Shown in pieces: positions 1-7,511 of a DNA stretch of 61,282 bases. Every line of letters starts with the position of its first letter. Position 1 is the first letter of the stretch. Under the pieces are notes generated by a model. It was not told where the DNA came from. It was given only the letters and a program-made list of their open reading frames with translations, and ran no database searches. Position numbers and translations under genes: made by a program. This DNA is from JBIOHJ01 sp044448905 (GTDB taxonomy: Bacteria > Bacteroidota > Bacteroidia > AKYH767-A > OLB10): assembly GCA_044448905.1 (NCBI GenBank), contig JBIOHJ010000001.1, positions 1 through 61,282 of the forward strand. Direction: 5' to 3'.

Positions 1-15
1 AGTGGGTTTATAGTT

Positions 16-804
16 TTACAAACATCCTGTTCTTCCTCCATCCACAGGAAGATTAATTCCGCTGATATATCCTGAGGCAGGTGATGCAAGAAAAGCAACG
101 GCATTGGCAATTTCTTCGGCTTCGCCAAAACGACCGGCAGGAATTTCATTCATCATTTCACGGGCAATATCGTTAAATGATTTTCCGGCTTTGCGTGATT
201 TGTCTTCAATAAGCTGAGTGAGACGTGTTGTGTTTGTTGCTCCCGGCAAAATATTATTTACAGTAATTCCGAATTGCCCTACCTCGCCTGCTAATGTTTT
301 CGACCAGTTAGCCACAGCAGCGCGAACTGTATTTGATACGCCCAATCCTTTTATCGGTTGTTTTACCGAAGTGGAAATTATATTAATGATACGTCCGTAA
401 TGTGCCGATTTCATTCCTTCCATGCATGCCTGCGCAAGAATATGATTGCAAAGCAGGTGAATATTAAAGGCTTCAGTAAATTCATTTGCCTGTGCTGATG
501 TAACGGGCCCTGATTTTGGCCCACCGGTATTGTTTACCAGTATATGCACCTGATTTTTTTCGTGAATATATTTTTCAACCTTTTCTTTCACCTCATCGGG
601 ATTATTAAAATCGGCACAAATGAAATCGTGCTTCTGGCTTCCGTCATTATACAATTCCTGCACAACCTGCAACAACATTTTTTCATCACGGGCAAGTAAC
701 GTAATATCGGCACCCATCACGGCAAGCTGCTTTGCTACGGCTCTGCCTATTCCCTGTGTGCTGCCGCAAACCAATGCCCGCTTATCCTGTAAATCGAGAT
801 TCAT
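16..804 (-). CDS. SDR-family oxidoreductase with altered active site
   Basis: A 262-residue short-chain dehydrogenase/reductase, probably cytosolic and NAD(P)H dependent. The Rossmann glycine motif is GSTQGIG (residues 14-20), and NNTGG (91-95) stands for the usual NNAG. The C-terminal PGATNTT loop and the closing ISGINLPVDGG motif are those of the FabG-like classical SDRs. The catalytic YxxxK is absent: by alignment to S144 and to the following helix, the Tyr position is S157 and the Lys position is R161 (SNTVR). A subgroup of FabG-like proteins with this change is, to my recollection, known, so this may be a family trait rather than decay. Substrate unknown. It diverges from the gene at 884, so it is likely transcribed alone. 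Confidence 0.85.
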   Translation of the reverse strand: MNLDLQDKRALVCGSTQGIGRAVAKQLAVMGADITLLARDEKMLLQVVQELYNDGSQKHDFICADFNNPDEVKEKVEKYIHEKNQVHILVNNTGGPKSGPVTSAQANEFTEAFNIHLLCNHILAQACMEGMKSAHYGRIINIISTSVKQPIKGLGVSNTVRAAVANWSKTLAGEVGQFGITVNNILPGATNTTRLTQLIEDKSRKAGKSFNDIAREMMNEIPAGRFGEAEEIANAVAFLASPASGYISGINLPVDGGRTGCL

Positions 805-883
805 TTAAAATTTGGTGATTTAATGATTCTAAATTATGTGTAATTTTACTCAATCAATAAAGAAAGCAAAACTAAAATTAAAA

Positions 884-1168
884 ATGGAACAATTAATAAA
901 AGATGTGAGCGCCAAAGCAGGCATCACTCCCGAACAGGCAAAAATTGCCATTACTGCAGTTTCCGATTCATTGAAATCAAAAATGCCTCATGTATTTCAT
1001 AAGCAAATTGACACTCTGATAAATGGAGGAAAATTAAGCGATGGAATGAAAACTAAAATGGAAGACCTGAAAGATGATTTGGAAGATGCCGCAAAAAATT
1101 TTGGTAAGAAGGCAGAAGAATTTGCGAGCGATGTAAAAAAGAAAGTAGATGAAATGTTTAAAAAATAA
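884..1168 (+). CDS. small helical protein, DUF2267-like N-terminus
   Basis: A 94-residue, charged, helical cytosolic protein. The first 50 residues (MEQLIKDVSAKAGITPEQAK...) resemble small domains of the DUF2267 type, where a helical pair follows an ITxEQA turn; the rest is a Lys/Asp/Glu-rich amphipathic helix like those of phasins or stress proteins (DDLEDAAKNFGKKAEEF). I chose the ATG at 884 over the in-frame ATG at 836, because the 16 extra residues are Lys-rich and unlike the rest. It ends 5 bases before the dioxygenase gene, so the two are probably co-transcribed. No function can be assigned. Confidence 0.6.
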   Translation: MEQLIKDVSAKAGITPEQAKIAITAVSDSLKSKMPHVFHKQIDTLINGGKLSDGMKTKMEDLKDDLEDAAKNFGKKAEEFASDVKKKVDEMFKK

Positions 1169-1173
1169 TAACT

Positions 1174-1701
1174 ATGCCAGTAGCACAACCTTTTAATCTC
1201 CAAAAATGGATTGACGAAAACCGTCATTTACTGAAACCGCCAGTCGGAAACCAACAATTATTTAAAATCAGTGAAGATTATATTGTAATGGTAGTGGGTG
1301 GCCCCAATGCCCGCAAGGATTATCATTTTGAAGATGGCGAGGAACTGTTTTACCAGCTCGAAGGTGACATCACTGTAAAAATACAGCAGGATGGAAAGCC
1401 TCTTGATGTAAAAATAAAAGAAGGTGAAATGTTTTTACTCCCTCCTCATATTTATCACTGTCCGCAGCGGCCGGCAAATACTATCGGGTTGGTTATTGAA
1501 CGTGTCCGTGAGGAAGCGGAAACGGATTCGTGCACCTGGTTTTGTGAAAACTGCAATAACAAATTGCACCAGGAAGTTTTTTCTATGAAGGATATTGTTA
1601 ACCAGCTTCCGCAGATATTGAATAAATTTTATGCAACTCCCGAATTACATACCTGCAAAAAATGCGGGACGGTAATGCAGCCTCCGGGGAAACCGCAATA
1701 A
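1174..1701 (+). CDS. nbaC: 3-hydroxyanthranilate 3,4-dioxygenase
   Basis: A 175-residue cupin that opens the ring of 3-hydroxyanthranilate to 2-amino-3-carboxymuconate semialdehyde, the precursor of quinolinate and NAD in the kynurenine pathway. Iron ligands are visible as H51, E57 and H95, with the substrate-binding R47 and R99 and an acidic E109. The bacterial-type C-terminal rubredoxin-like iron site is present as C124xxC127 and C161xxC164. Length and motif spacing match the bacterial family. No other kynurenine-pathway gene is adjacent; the cyclase-family protein at 37170 is a possible but distant relative of kynurenine formamidase. A decayed copy of the last 15 codons lies at 2931-2976. 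Confidence 0.95.
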   Translation: MPVAQPFNLQKWIDENRHLLKPPVGNQQLFKISEDYIVMVVGGPNARKDYHFEDGEELFYQLEGDITVKIQQDGKPLDVKIKEGEMFLLPPHIYHCPQRPANTIGLVIERVREEAETDSCTWFCENCNNKLHQEVFSMKDIVNQLPQILNKFYATPELHTCKKCGTVMQPPGKPQ

Positions 1702-1716
1702 AATTATTTTGGCTTT

Positions 1717-2832
1717 CTATTTATCCTGCCATCCGTAAAAATCCTGCATGTACTTAAGCGTGTGCTTTAATGCATATGAAGGGCTTGAGCTCGCGTTCTT
1801 TATCAGCTTATTCTTATCAGGTCCATAGAATATTTCCTTTGTTTGGAGATCCTTCAGAACGTAATGCATTAAATATATCGGCCTGGTTTCTCTCTTGCCA
1901 TCTTCAAATTTCACTTTTTGAGCCATTTCACCTTTAGCGAACAGTAAATATTTATAATCCTTATTCAGATGTTCGGGTAAATCCTTCTGCTCTATAACTT
2001 TATATTTGTATGGATAATATTTTTGCAAATTTTTAAGAGTTTGTTTGTAATACATATCGTCTTTCTTACTGTAAGTCAAAACAAGCACTTCGGCCTCTTT
2101 CAGCCCTTTTTCATCAGGATATTTTTCGACTACTGCGCTTTCCGTTAATAGCTTTTCGTACATTTCATTATTAAACTCTGAATTCGAGAAAATCTCCTCG
2201 TCTATATCCATATATTTAATAAAGTAGGAAGGCCCTTTGTCCGCAATCATTTTTTTCAGGTCCTTAAACATCTCTGCTACAGACATGCTCATCTTAAACA
2301 GTAAAAACATATTGCTTACATCTGTGTCACCCAATTTGGAAATCATAAGTGTAACCGGCTTCACATCATCCAGCTCCAGCTTATTTTTTTCAAAAGCTTT
2401 CTTTTCCTTATCCCAATCGCTCAGGGCAATATTGACCACAAAACCAGGCTTTATATCAAGATATTGGTCCTGCAAATTTTTCATAAACTCTGCATTTTGA
2501 ACATCCTTGTTACTTAAGCTGACAAAAGCGGCCGGATTCATATTCATTGACGCAAATTCGTTTTTCATCATAACTGTAAGAGCTTTGAATAAACCCTCAT
2601 CAAGATTCGGATAATCTTCCGGAACAATTTTTTTCATGTGATTTATCTGGAAGACATCAAGAACAGATACTCCGGGCTGGGTTTTCATCTTACTAGATGG
2701 TGTTGTAATCTGAACTATAAAATTGCTGTTTTCGGCAAGGAGGTAATTTGGAATTTCTTTTGAGGGTTTTTGTCCGAATGAAATACCAAAACATATCAAT
2801 GCAATAAGCACCGATAAAATTATTTTTTTCAT
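1717..2832 (-). CDS. exported protein of unknown function
   Basis: A 371-residue protein with a clear Sec signal peptide (MKKIILSVLIALICFGISFG, cleavage before Q21). The mature part is Lys/Glu-rich, mostly helical in look, without repeats or membrane spans, and carries no T9SS sorting domain, so it is probably periplasmic. I do not recognise a family. It is convergent with the dioxygenase gene (15 bases apart) and divergent from the exported protein at 3005. It is bounded on both sides by the 3' end of the dioxygenase gene and its decayed copy (2931-2976), which suggests the gene arrived in this place by an event that duplicated the target gene end. Confidence 0.7.
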   Translation of the reverse strand: MKKIILSVLIALICFGISFGQKPSKEIPNYLLAENSNFIVQITTPSSKMKTQPGVSVLDVFQINHMKKIVPEDYPNLDEGLFKALTVMMKNEFASMNMNPAAFVSLSNKDVQNAEFMKNLQDQYLDIKPGFVVNIALSDWDKEKKAFEKNKLELDDVKPVTLMISKLGDTDVSNMFLLFKMSMSVAEMFKDLKKMIADKGPSYFIKYMDIDEEIFSNSEFNNEMYEKLLTESAVVEKYPDEKGLKEAEVLVLTYSKKDDMYYKQTLKNLQKYYPYKYKVIEQKDLPEHLNKDYKYLLFAKGEMAQKVKFEDGKRETRPIYLMHYVLKDLQTKEIFYGPDKNKLIKNASSSPSYALKHTLKYMQDFYGWQDK

Positions 2833-2930
2833 AAGTTTTAAGTTTAGGAGTAGTTTTAGTTTGGGCGGCTAAAGTATAATTTAATTTTTAATCAGGTTGA
2901 TACGAAACCTTTTAACTTTATTTTTGTTTG

Positions 2931-2976
2931 CTGAAAAAAATGCGGAACGGTGATGCAACTTCCGGGGAAGGTGTAA
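2931..2976 (+). pseudogene. decayed copy of the 3' end of the dioxygenase gene
   Basis: These 46 bases match the last 15 codons of the gene at 1174-1701 (positions about 1656-1701) with no gap over the coding part and around 80% identity by eye. Shared words include AAAAAATGCGG, ACGGT, ATGCA and TCCGGGGAA. The copy reads KKCGTVMQLPGKV-stop where the intact gene reads KKCGTVMQPPGKPQ-stop; the Cys codon before KK has become TGA. No other part of the dioxygenase gene is visible upstream of it. Confidence 0.65.
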
Positions 2977-3004
2977 CTTTATTTTTTTTGTTGACAAATA
3001 ATGA

Positions 3005-3706
3005 ATGCATAAGCTACCACTTTGTTTTTGTTTATTCTTTTTAATTGTTTTTTCAAATCATTCTTTTTCTCAAGGCAATTTAAGTTCTAATTCTTCAAAG
3101 AAGTTAAATTTATCAGTTTACTTTACTCCGGCAATATTTTATCTTGAGCCCGGAATAGCGTTTCAGTACTTTATTAAAAACGATAATTGTTTTTACTTTA
3201 ACTACGGCTATCAGATTGTATCGTACAACATTAATAATACTGGGAAACATGATTTATGGGGTATCACAATCGAACCTGGGGAAGGCCATGGTCATATTTT
3301 CAAGCTGGGATATAAACTAAGAACGAACTTCCATCCTTTAAGAAATCCGAGGTATTTAGAATTCAGGATAAGCTATAAGGATTTGTATTTTCCACCGTAC
3401 TATCATAGCGATGACAGCCCGGGTTTAACATTGAGCTATTGGTACCGTCAATCAGAGAAAAGACAAGTGTATCTTTTAAATTTAGTATTTACATCAGAAA
3501 TTTTAAGCTCAAAATATTTTACAATTGATTTTACAAAGAGCCTTGGCATTGCATTTGCAAATTATGAATATACAAAATTTAGCAGCGGTCCTTCCTGGGA
3601 TATGGATTTAATCACGCTTTCGCCACCGGAAATAACAAAAGAAAACCTTATCCGTCCTTCTATCGGTATAGGTTTTACTTTAAACTTTAAAGTATATCAG
3701 AAATAA
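3005..3706 (+). CDS. exported protein, probable outer-membrane barrel
   Basis: A 233-residue protein with a signal peptide (residues 1-22, ending SNHSFS before Q23). The mature part alternates hydrophobic and polar residues in short strands with many Tyr and Phe, and ends in a strand (GIGFTLNFKVYQK), which fits a small outer-membrane beta barrel of 8-10 strands. I do not recognise the family. An overlapping three-codon reading frame (ATG at 3001, M-N-A-stop) precedes the start and shares bases with it. The 3' end is convergent with the gene at 3715, 8 bases away. Confidence 0.65.
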   Translation: MHKLPLCFCLFFLIVFSNHSFSQGNLSSNSSKKLNLSVYFTPAIFYLEPGIAFQYFIKNDNCFYFNYGYQIVSYNINNTGKHDLWGITIEPGEGHGHIFKLGYKLRTNFHPLRNPRYLEFRISYKDLYFPPYYHSDDSPGLTLSYWYRQSEKRQVYLLNLVFTSEILSSKYFTIDFTKSLGIAFANYEYTKFSSGPSWDMDLITLSPPEITKENLIRPSIGIGFTLNFKVYQK

Positions 3707-3714
3707 TATCCTGC

Positions 3715-4401
3715 TCACCTCCCCACCACCACACTCACCTCATCGCTGGCAATTCCAACTTCAATATCATCTACCACATAAATACCTATATATTTCCACA
3801 AAGCAATCCTTTTTTCTTCGGGTAATTTATACTTGTCAATAAAAGTGGTTCGGGTTAAGCGCTTTAAAAATTTCATGCCGTTGCCATCATCGCGGTTCAC
3901 ATACAGGTTCATACCATGCGTATTGTATTTGTTATAGCTGATTTCAGGCCTCCCCAAATCGGGCTTAATTTTTAAAACTGCTTTCAGCGCAGCAAAATCC
4001 TTAACGAAATCAGCCCCGATAATACCTAAATCCTCACCTATGGCTTCGGTATAATGAATGCTTCCTTTCATACGCTGCACCATTCCGCTTATTATGCCGA
4101 AAATACCTGAAGGAACTGCTGCTGGCGCAGCCGGCAATGTAAGCACCGGTACATCACTTGCATTGCCTCCTGGCAAACCAAACATCAGCTCTTTCCGGAA
4201 AGCCGTCATGCTTTTGCTGAACGACCGCACCATTTCAATCGTATCCATTGCATGTTTCAGCATAGTATAGTAATCCTTAACTTCTTGGGCTTCGGTTGGC
4301 AAAATCATAAGAACACTTGCATACGTTCCGATTTTATCGCTGAAATTTTTCAGCCATGCGAGGCGCTTCTTATTGCTTTTCGGGAAATAATGTTTACGCA
4401 T
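3715..4401 (-). CDS. helical protein of unknown function, behind a repeat array
   Basis: A 228-residue protein with no signal peptide. Residues 1-60 (HYFPKSNKKRLAWLKNFSDKI...) resemble the start of a widespread group of unnamed Bacteroidota proteins whose N-terminus reads roughly DYxPxxxxxxxxWxxN; this is recollection, not a search. Residues 60-100 hold a Pro/Ala-rich stretch (LTLPAAPAAVPSG), and the C-terminal 90 residues look like a beta-rich domain (GMNLYVNRDDGNGMKFL..., YIGIYVVDDIEVG). Function unknown. Its most notable feature is its 5' flank: a 42-bp hairpin array (4527-4765) and a 21-bp phased array (4805-4916). The gene at 59436 has the same arrangement. Confidence 0.65.
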   Translation of the reverse strand: MRKHYFPKSNKKRLAWLKNFSDKIGTYASVLMILPTEAQEVKDYYTMLKHAMDTIEMVRSFSKSMTAFRKELMFGLPGGNASDVPVLTLPAAPAAVPSGIFGIISGMVQRMKGSIHYTEAIGEDLGIIGADFVKDFAALKAVLKIKPDLGRPEISYNKYNTHGMNLYVNRDDGNGMKFLKRLTRTTFIDKYKLPEEKRIALWKYIGIYVVDDIEVGIASDEVSVVVGR

Positions 4402-4526
4402 CGTTTTAATAGTTTTGATTTACCCCATGAACGTTTAAAGGCATTAATTCATTGTATTTTCTCTTAAAAAAATGTTTTTTCGGGCTTACATCAATTGTTT
4501 TATTGAGCCAAGCAGATTTTTCAGTT

Positions 4527-4765
4527 ACCGGATCATTTGCCCCTGTTGCAGGGGCAAGCTTTTCTATGACCGAATCATTTGCCTCTGTTATGGAGGCAAA
4601 CTTTTCTATAGCTGGATCATTTGCCTCTGTCATGGAGGCAAGCTTTTCTATGACTGAATCATTTGCCTCTGCTATCGGGGCAAGCTTTTTAATGACCGGA
4701 TCATTTGCCTCAATGGTAGGGGCAAGCTATCCGATGGTTCCATCATTTGCCTAGATAACAGAGGC
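4527..4765. repeat. tandem array of five and a half 42-bp hairpin units
   Basis: Units start at 4527, 4569, 4611, 4653 and 4695, each exactly 42 bp, with a partial unit from 4737. Each contains ATCATTTGCC followed by an inverted copy of TTGCC, for example TTGCCCC-TGTTGCA-GGGGCAA in unit 1 and TTGCCTC-TGTTATG-GAGGCAA in unit 2. The stem position C-G of unit 1 is T-A in units 2 and 3; units 4 and 5 keep pairing through a T-G wobble. The paired substitutions say the hairpin is maintained. 42 is divisible by three and no unit carries a stop in the plus frame (TESFASVMEASFSM-like) or in one minus frame (TEANDSVIEKLA-like). Confidence 0.85.
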
Positions 4766-4804
4766 AGATTACGCATTGAGTGGATAGTCTGTTTTAGTGA
4801 TTGG

Positions 4805-4916
4805 AAAGTTCCCTAACTTGACTTTAAAATCTGATTCGGGGCTTGGGAAATCTGTTACCGTAACTGAAAAATCTTCACCGGGAACTAAAAAATATCCTCC
4901 ATGAATTCTTGGAAAT
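4805..4916. repeat. degenerate 21-bp periodic array with phased AAAT tracts
   Basis: The word AAAT (or AAAG in the first unit) recurs at 4805, 4827, 4848, 4869, 4890 and 4913, spacings 22, 21, 21, 21, 23. Three central units begin AAATCT and share a CCGGG/ACCG middle. The period equals two helical turns, half the length of the adjacent 42-bp unit, and the same as the unit of the array at 60444. It lies between the hairpin array and hflX; the rest of 4766-4986 shows no gene. Confidence 0.55.
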
Positions 4917-4986
4917 TATCCGATACCTGCGCAACTAGGTTGATTGTTATTTAAATCCGGAATTCGAAATCCGCAGTCCGAAATTC

Positions 4987-6171
4987 TCACATATAATTCG
5001 GGTACCGCTTCACATGCACATTCTTCACCAGTTCTCCCAGGCGCCTTTTCAGTTCATCAATGTTTTCTTTTCGCACAGCCGAAATAAAAACACCCGGCTT
5101 GTTTTCTTTGGCAATCCACGATTTTTTCAAATCATCCAGCGAAAGATTTTCTTTGGTGTGCGGTGTTAAATCGTCATGCTCTTTTTCAGTGAAACGGTAG
5201 GCATCTATTTTATTGAATACTAAAATAGCTGGCTTATCAGACGCAGCAATATCAACTAACGTTTGGTTTACCACGTTAATCTGTTCTTCAAAATTAGGAT
5301 GCGATATATCCACCACATGCAAAAGAATATCGGCTTCGCGCACTTCATCCAAAGTGGACTTGAATGATTCGACTAAATCGTGCGGCAGCTTGCGTATAAA
5401 CCCAACCGTATCCGAAAGCAGGAACGGAATATTTTCCAAAACTACTTTTCTAACGGTGGTATCCAATGTTGCAAACAATTTATTTTCGGCAAACACATCG
5501 CTCTTGCTCAGCAAATTCATAATGGTACTCTTACCCACGTTAGTATATCCTACCAATGCAACACGCACAATATTCCCTCGGGACTTTCGCTGCTGGAAGT
5601 TTTGTTTCTCAATTTTTTTTAATTCTTCTTTAAGGTGAGCCAGCTTATCGCGTATAACCCTCCGGTCAGTTTCAATTTCAGTTTCACCCGGTCCGCGGGC
5701 GCCAATTCCACCGGCTTGTTTTTCCAGGTGCGTCCACATACCTGTAAGCCGGGGCATGAGGTACTTGTATTGCGCAAGCTCCACTTGTGTTTTGGCTGTT
5801 GCCGTACGTGCACGCTTTGCAAAAATGTCGAGGATAAGATTGGTGCGGTCAACCACCTTTATCCCAACCACTTTTTCAATATTTCGTATCTGCGAAGGCG
5901 ATAGTTCATCATCAAAAACAGCAAGGTCAATTTTATTTTCTTTGATGAACGCAGCAATTTCATTCAGCTTACCCGAACCTACAAACGTGCGAGGATCGGG
6001 ATGCTCTAATTTCTGGATAAATTGTTTTTTAGTTTCGGCTCCTGCTGTCAGCGTCAAAAATTCAAGTTCATCCAAATATTCCTTCGCCTGCTCCACCGGC
6101 TGGTCTTTTGTAATCAACGCGATGAGAACTGCGGTTTCCTGTTTTTTAGTATTGTGATGTGATTTCTGCAC
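4987..6171 (-). CDS. hflX: GTPase HflX
   Basis: A 394-residue ribosome-associated GTPase of the Obg-HflX group, which splits stalled ribosomes under stress. The N-terminal HflX domain carries the conserved VGSGKLNEI segment (64-72), the linker the glycine-rich GGIGARGPGETEIETDRR segment (154-171). The G domain has Walker A GYTNVGKST (208-216), switch G3 DTVGF near 255 and NKID near 317, so it should bind and hydrolyse GTP. Length and domain order are normal for the family. The start at 6171 gives a slightly short N-terminus (MQKSHHNTKKQETAVLIAL), as expected. It is followed on the same strand, upstream, by the cytochrome gene at 6223. Confidence 0.96.
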   Translation of the reverse strand: MQKSHHNTKKQETAVLIALITKDQPVEQAKEYLDELEFLTLTAGAETKKQFIQKLEHPDPRTFVGSGKLNEIAAFIKENKIDLAVFDDELSPSQIRNIEKVVGIKVVDRTNLILDIFAKRARTATAKTQVELAQYKYLMPRLTGMWTHLEKQAGGIGARGPGETEIETDRRVIRDKLAHLKEELKKIEKQNFQQRKSRGNIVRVALVGYTNVGKSTIMNLLSKSDVFAENKLFATLDTTVRKVVLENIPFLLSDTVGFIRKLPHDLVESFKSTLDEVREADILLHVVDISHPNFEEQINVVNQTLVDIAASDKPAILVFNKIDAYRFTEKEHDDLTPHTKENLSLDDLKKSWIAKENKPGVFISAVRKENIDELKRRLGELVKNVHVKRYPNYM

Positions 6172-6222
6172 GCGTTTGCCCGTTTAATGAAAAGTTTTCC
6201 GGATAGAAAATAAGTAGAGTTT

Positions 6223-6846
6223 TTATTTCTTCAACGATTCCACATAACCGGCAACAGCATTAATCTCAACTTCCGACAAAATATTTTTATACGGCATCAT
6301 CGCATTTTTACCGTTAGTAATGGCATCAATCTTTTCATCAAAAGTTTTTTCAGAAACCGTAAGGTCTTTCGCCCCGCTTAACTGTTGCTTGCCATCCATA
6401 CCATGGCAGGCAGTGCATTTACTTTCATAAATTGTTTTGCCCAGAACATCGGGATTTGCAGTGGCAAACTCATTCGTATTTACTTCGGGCTTAAAGGTAG
6501 GGCTTTTAGTTTCTGAAATTCCATACGAATACACCAGGAACATGATTGCAACCAACGCAAGCGATTTATTCATCCGTTTAAATGCAACGATGGCAAGCGG
6601 TATGGAAGTAAGCACGGCAATCATCTTTACCCAAAACCAGTTTCCTAAATTGCCCGAGTTCATGGCAAGATAAATTCCTGTTAAAAGAAAAAGCGTGCTG
6701 ATAATTATTTCCGGCACTTTCATTTTCCCGGAAAATTTTTCGAGCGATTCTTTTTTATCAAGCATCAGCAAGGTAGTCTTGATTAAATAAAGAACAAGAA
6801 ACAGCATCACAACAAGTGTATGCGTATGTAACATTCCGGTGTACAT
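6223..6846 (-). CDS. SirB-like membrane protein fused to cytochrome c
   Basis: A 207-residue protein. The first 110 residues hold four hydrophobic segments (about 7-27, 47-63, 71-89, 95-111) with HTHT near the start, like the SirB family of small membrane proteins. The C-terminal 75 residues form a mono-haem cytochrome c domain: CTACH at 144-148 and a probable Met ligand in NAMMPYKN near 184. The haem domain would face the periplasm and shuttle electrons; a partner cannot be named from the context. The ATG at 6846 begins the first membrane segment and there is no reason to prefer a later one. Confidence 0.85.
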   Translation of the reverse strand: MYTGMLHTHTLVVMLFLVLYLIKTTLLMLDKKESLEKFSGKMKVPEIIISTLFLLTGIYLAMNSGNLGNWFWVKMIAVLTSIPLAIVAFKRMNKSLALVAIMFLVYSYGISETKSPTFKPEVNTNEFATANPDVLGKTIYESKCTACHGMDGKQQLSGAKDLTVSEKTFDEKIDAITNGKNAMMPYKNILSEVEINAVAGYVESLKK

Positions 6847-6928
6847 GATGTTTTATTTTAGAGAAACAAAGGTACTATCTAAAACGAAATACAATAAAAT
6901 GCATATTTGCCTGCAGCAAACTACGCTA

Positions 6929-7420
6929 TCATGGTTCTGTTTTCTTAGCAACCAAATCCGGCTTCAATAATTTTGAAAAGGCAACAACAATGTCATAATC
7001 TTTCGATACCACAAAAAGTTCTTTTAGCTCGCGAATAGCAGCTTCAAGGTTTTCATCATCATTTATCTCAATCCGGGATTTAATCAAAATCAATTTTTCA
7101 AGAATTGCTCTGCTCTGGTCCTGCTTGTTAAGGTGCTCTTTGTATTCGCTTGTGCTCAGAATGTCCGGAATCTTATGATTAATTTCCGCTAATATTTTGC
7201 GGAATGCTGTTGATTTAATTCTTTTAAAACGCACTTTAGAAAAGCTTACGGGATCAAATCCTTTTGAAGTCCGGTGTATTTCGAACAATTTATCTATCAC
7301 TTCAAATTGCTCGGGTGTGTAATAGTCGCTTAATTTCTGTTTGATAAAATCAAGCACTTCTTTATCCTTAGGTAAATGAAGGATGTTATCATATTCAATG
7401 GAAGCCGCAAAGTTTGTCAT
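6929..7420 (-). CDS. cytosolic protein of unknown function
   Basis: A 163-residue protein, charged and mainly helical, with no signal peptide, membrane span or recognised motif. The N-terminal half contains DYYTPEQFEVIDKLFEIHR; the C-terminal half is a run of helices with IEINDDENLEAAIRELKELF. It has a coding-like composition and no competing frame, and its stop and start fit the gaps on both sides. Divergent from the amidohydrolase gene at 7512 with 91 bases between them. I do not recognise it. Confidence 0.6.
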   Translation of the reverse strand: MTNFAASIEYDNILHLPKDKEVLDFIKQKLSDYYTPEQFEVIDKLFEIHRTSKGFDPVSFSKVRFKRIKSTAFRKILAEINHKIPDILSTSEYKEHLNKQDQSRAILEKLILIKSRIEINDDENLEAAIRELKELFVVSKDYDIVVAFSKLLKPDLVAKKTEP

Positions 7421-7511
7421 GAGAGTTTTCTCACATTATAATGTTGGCAGGGAGCGTAAAAATTTATGGCAATAAAATTATTACTTTCGCTGCCCTTGCT
7501 TTACGACAGCT

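Noticed and set aside
4452..4754. Plus-strand frame of 100 residues with TESFASVMEA repeats, and its minus-strand counterpart 4406-4633
   Set aside because: Both are open because the array unit is 42 bp; the hairpin covariation explains conservation better than protein coding.
4527..4765. Possible CRISPR array
   Set aside because: 42-bp units abut with no unique spacers and differ by paired substitutions.
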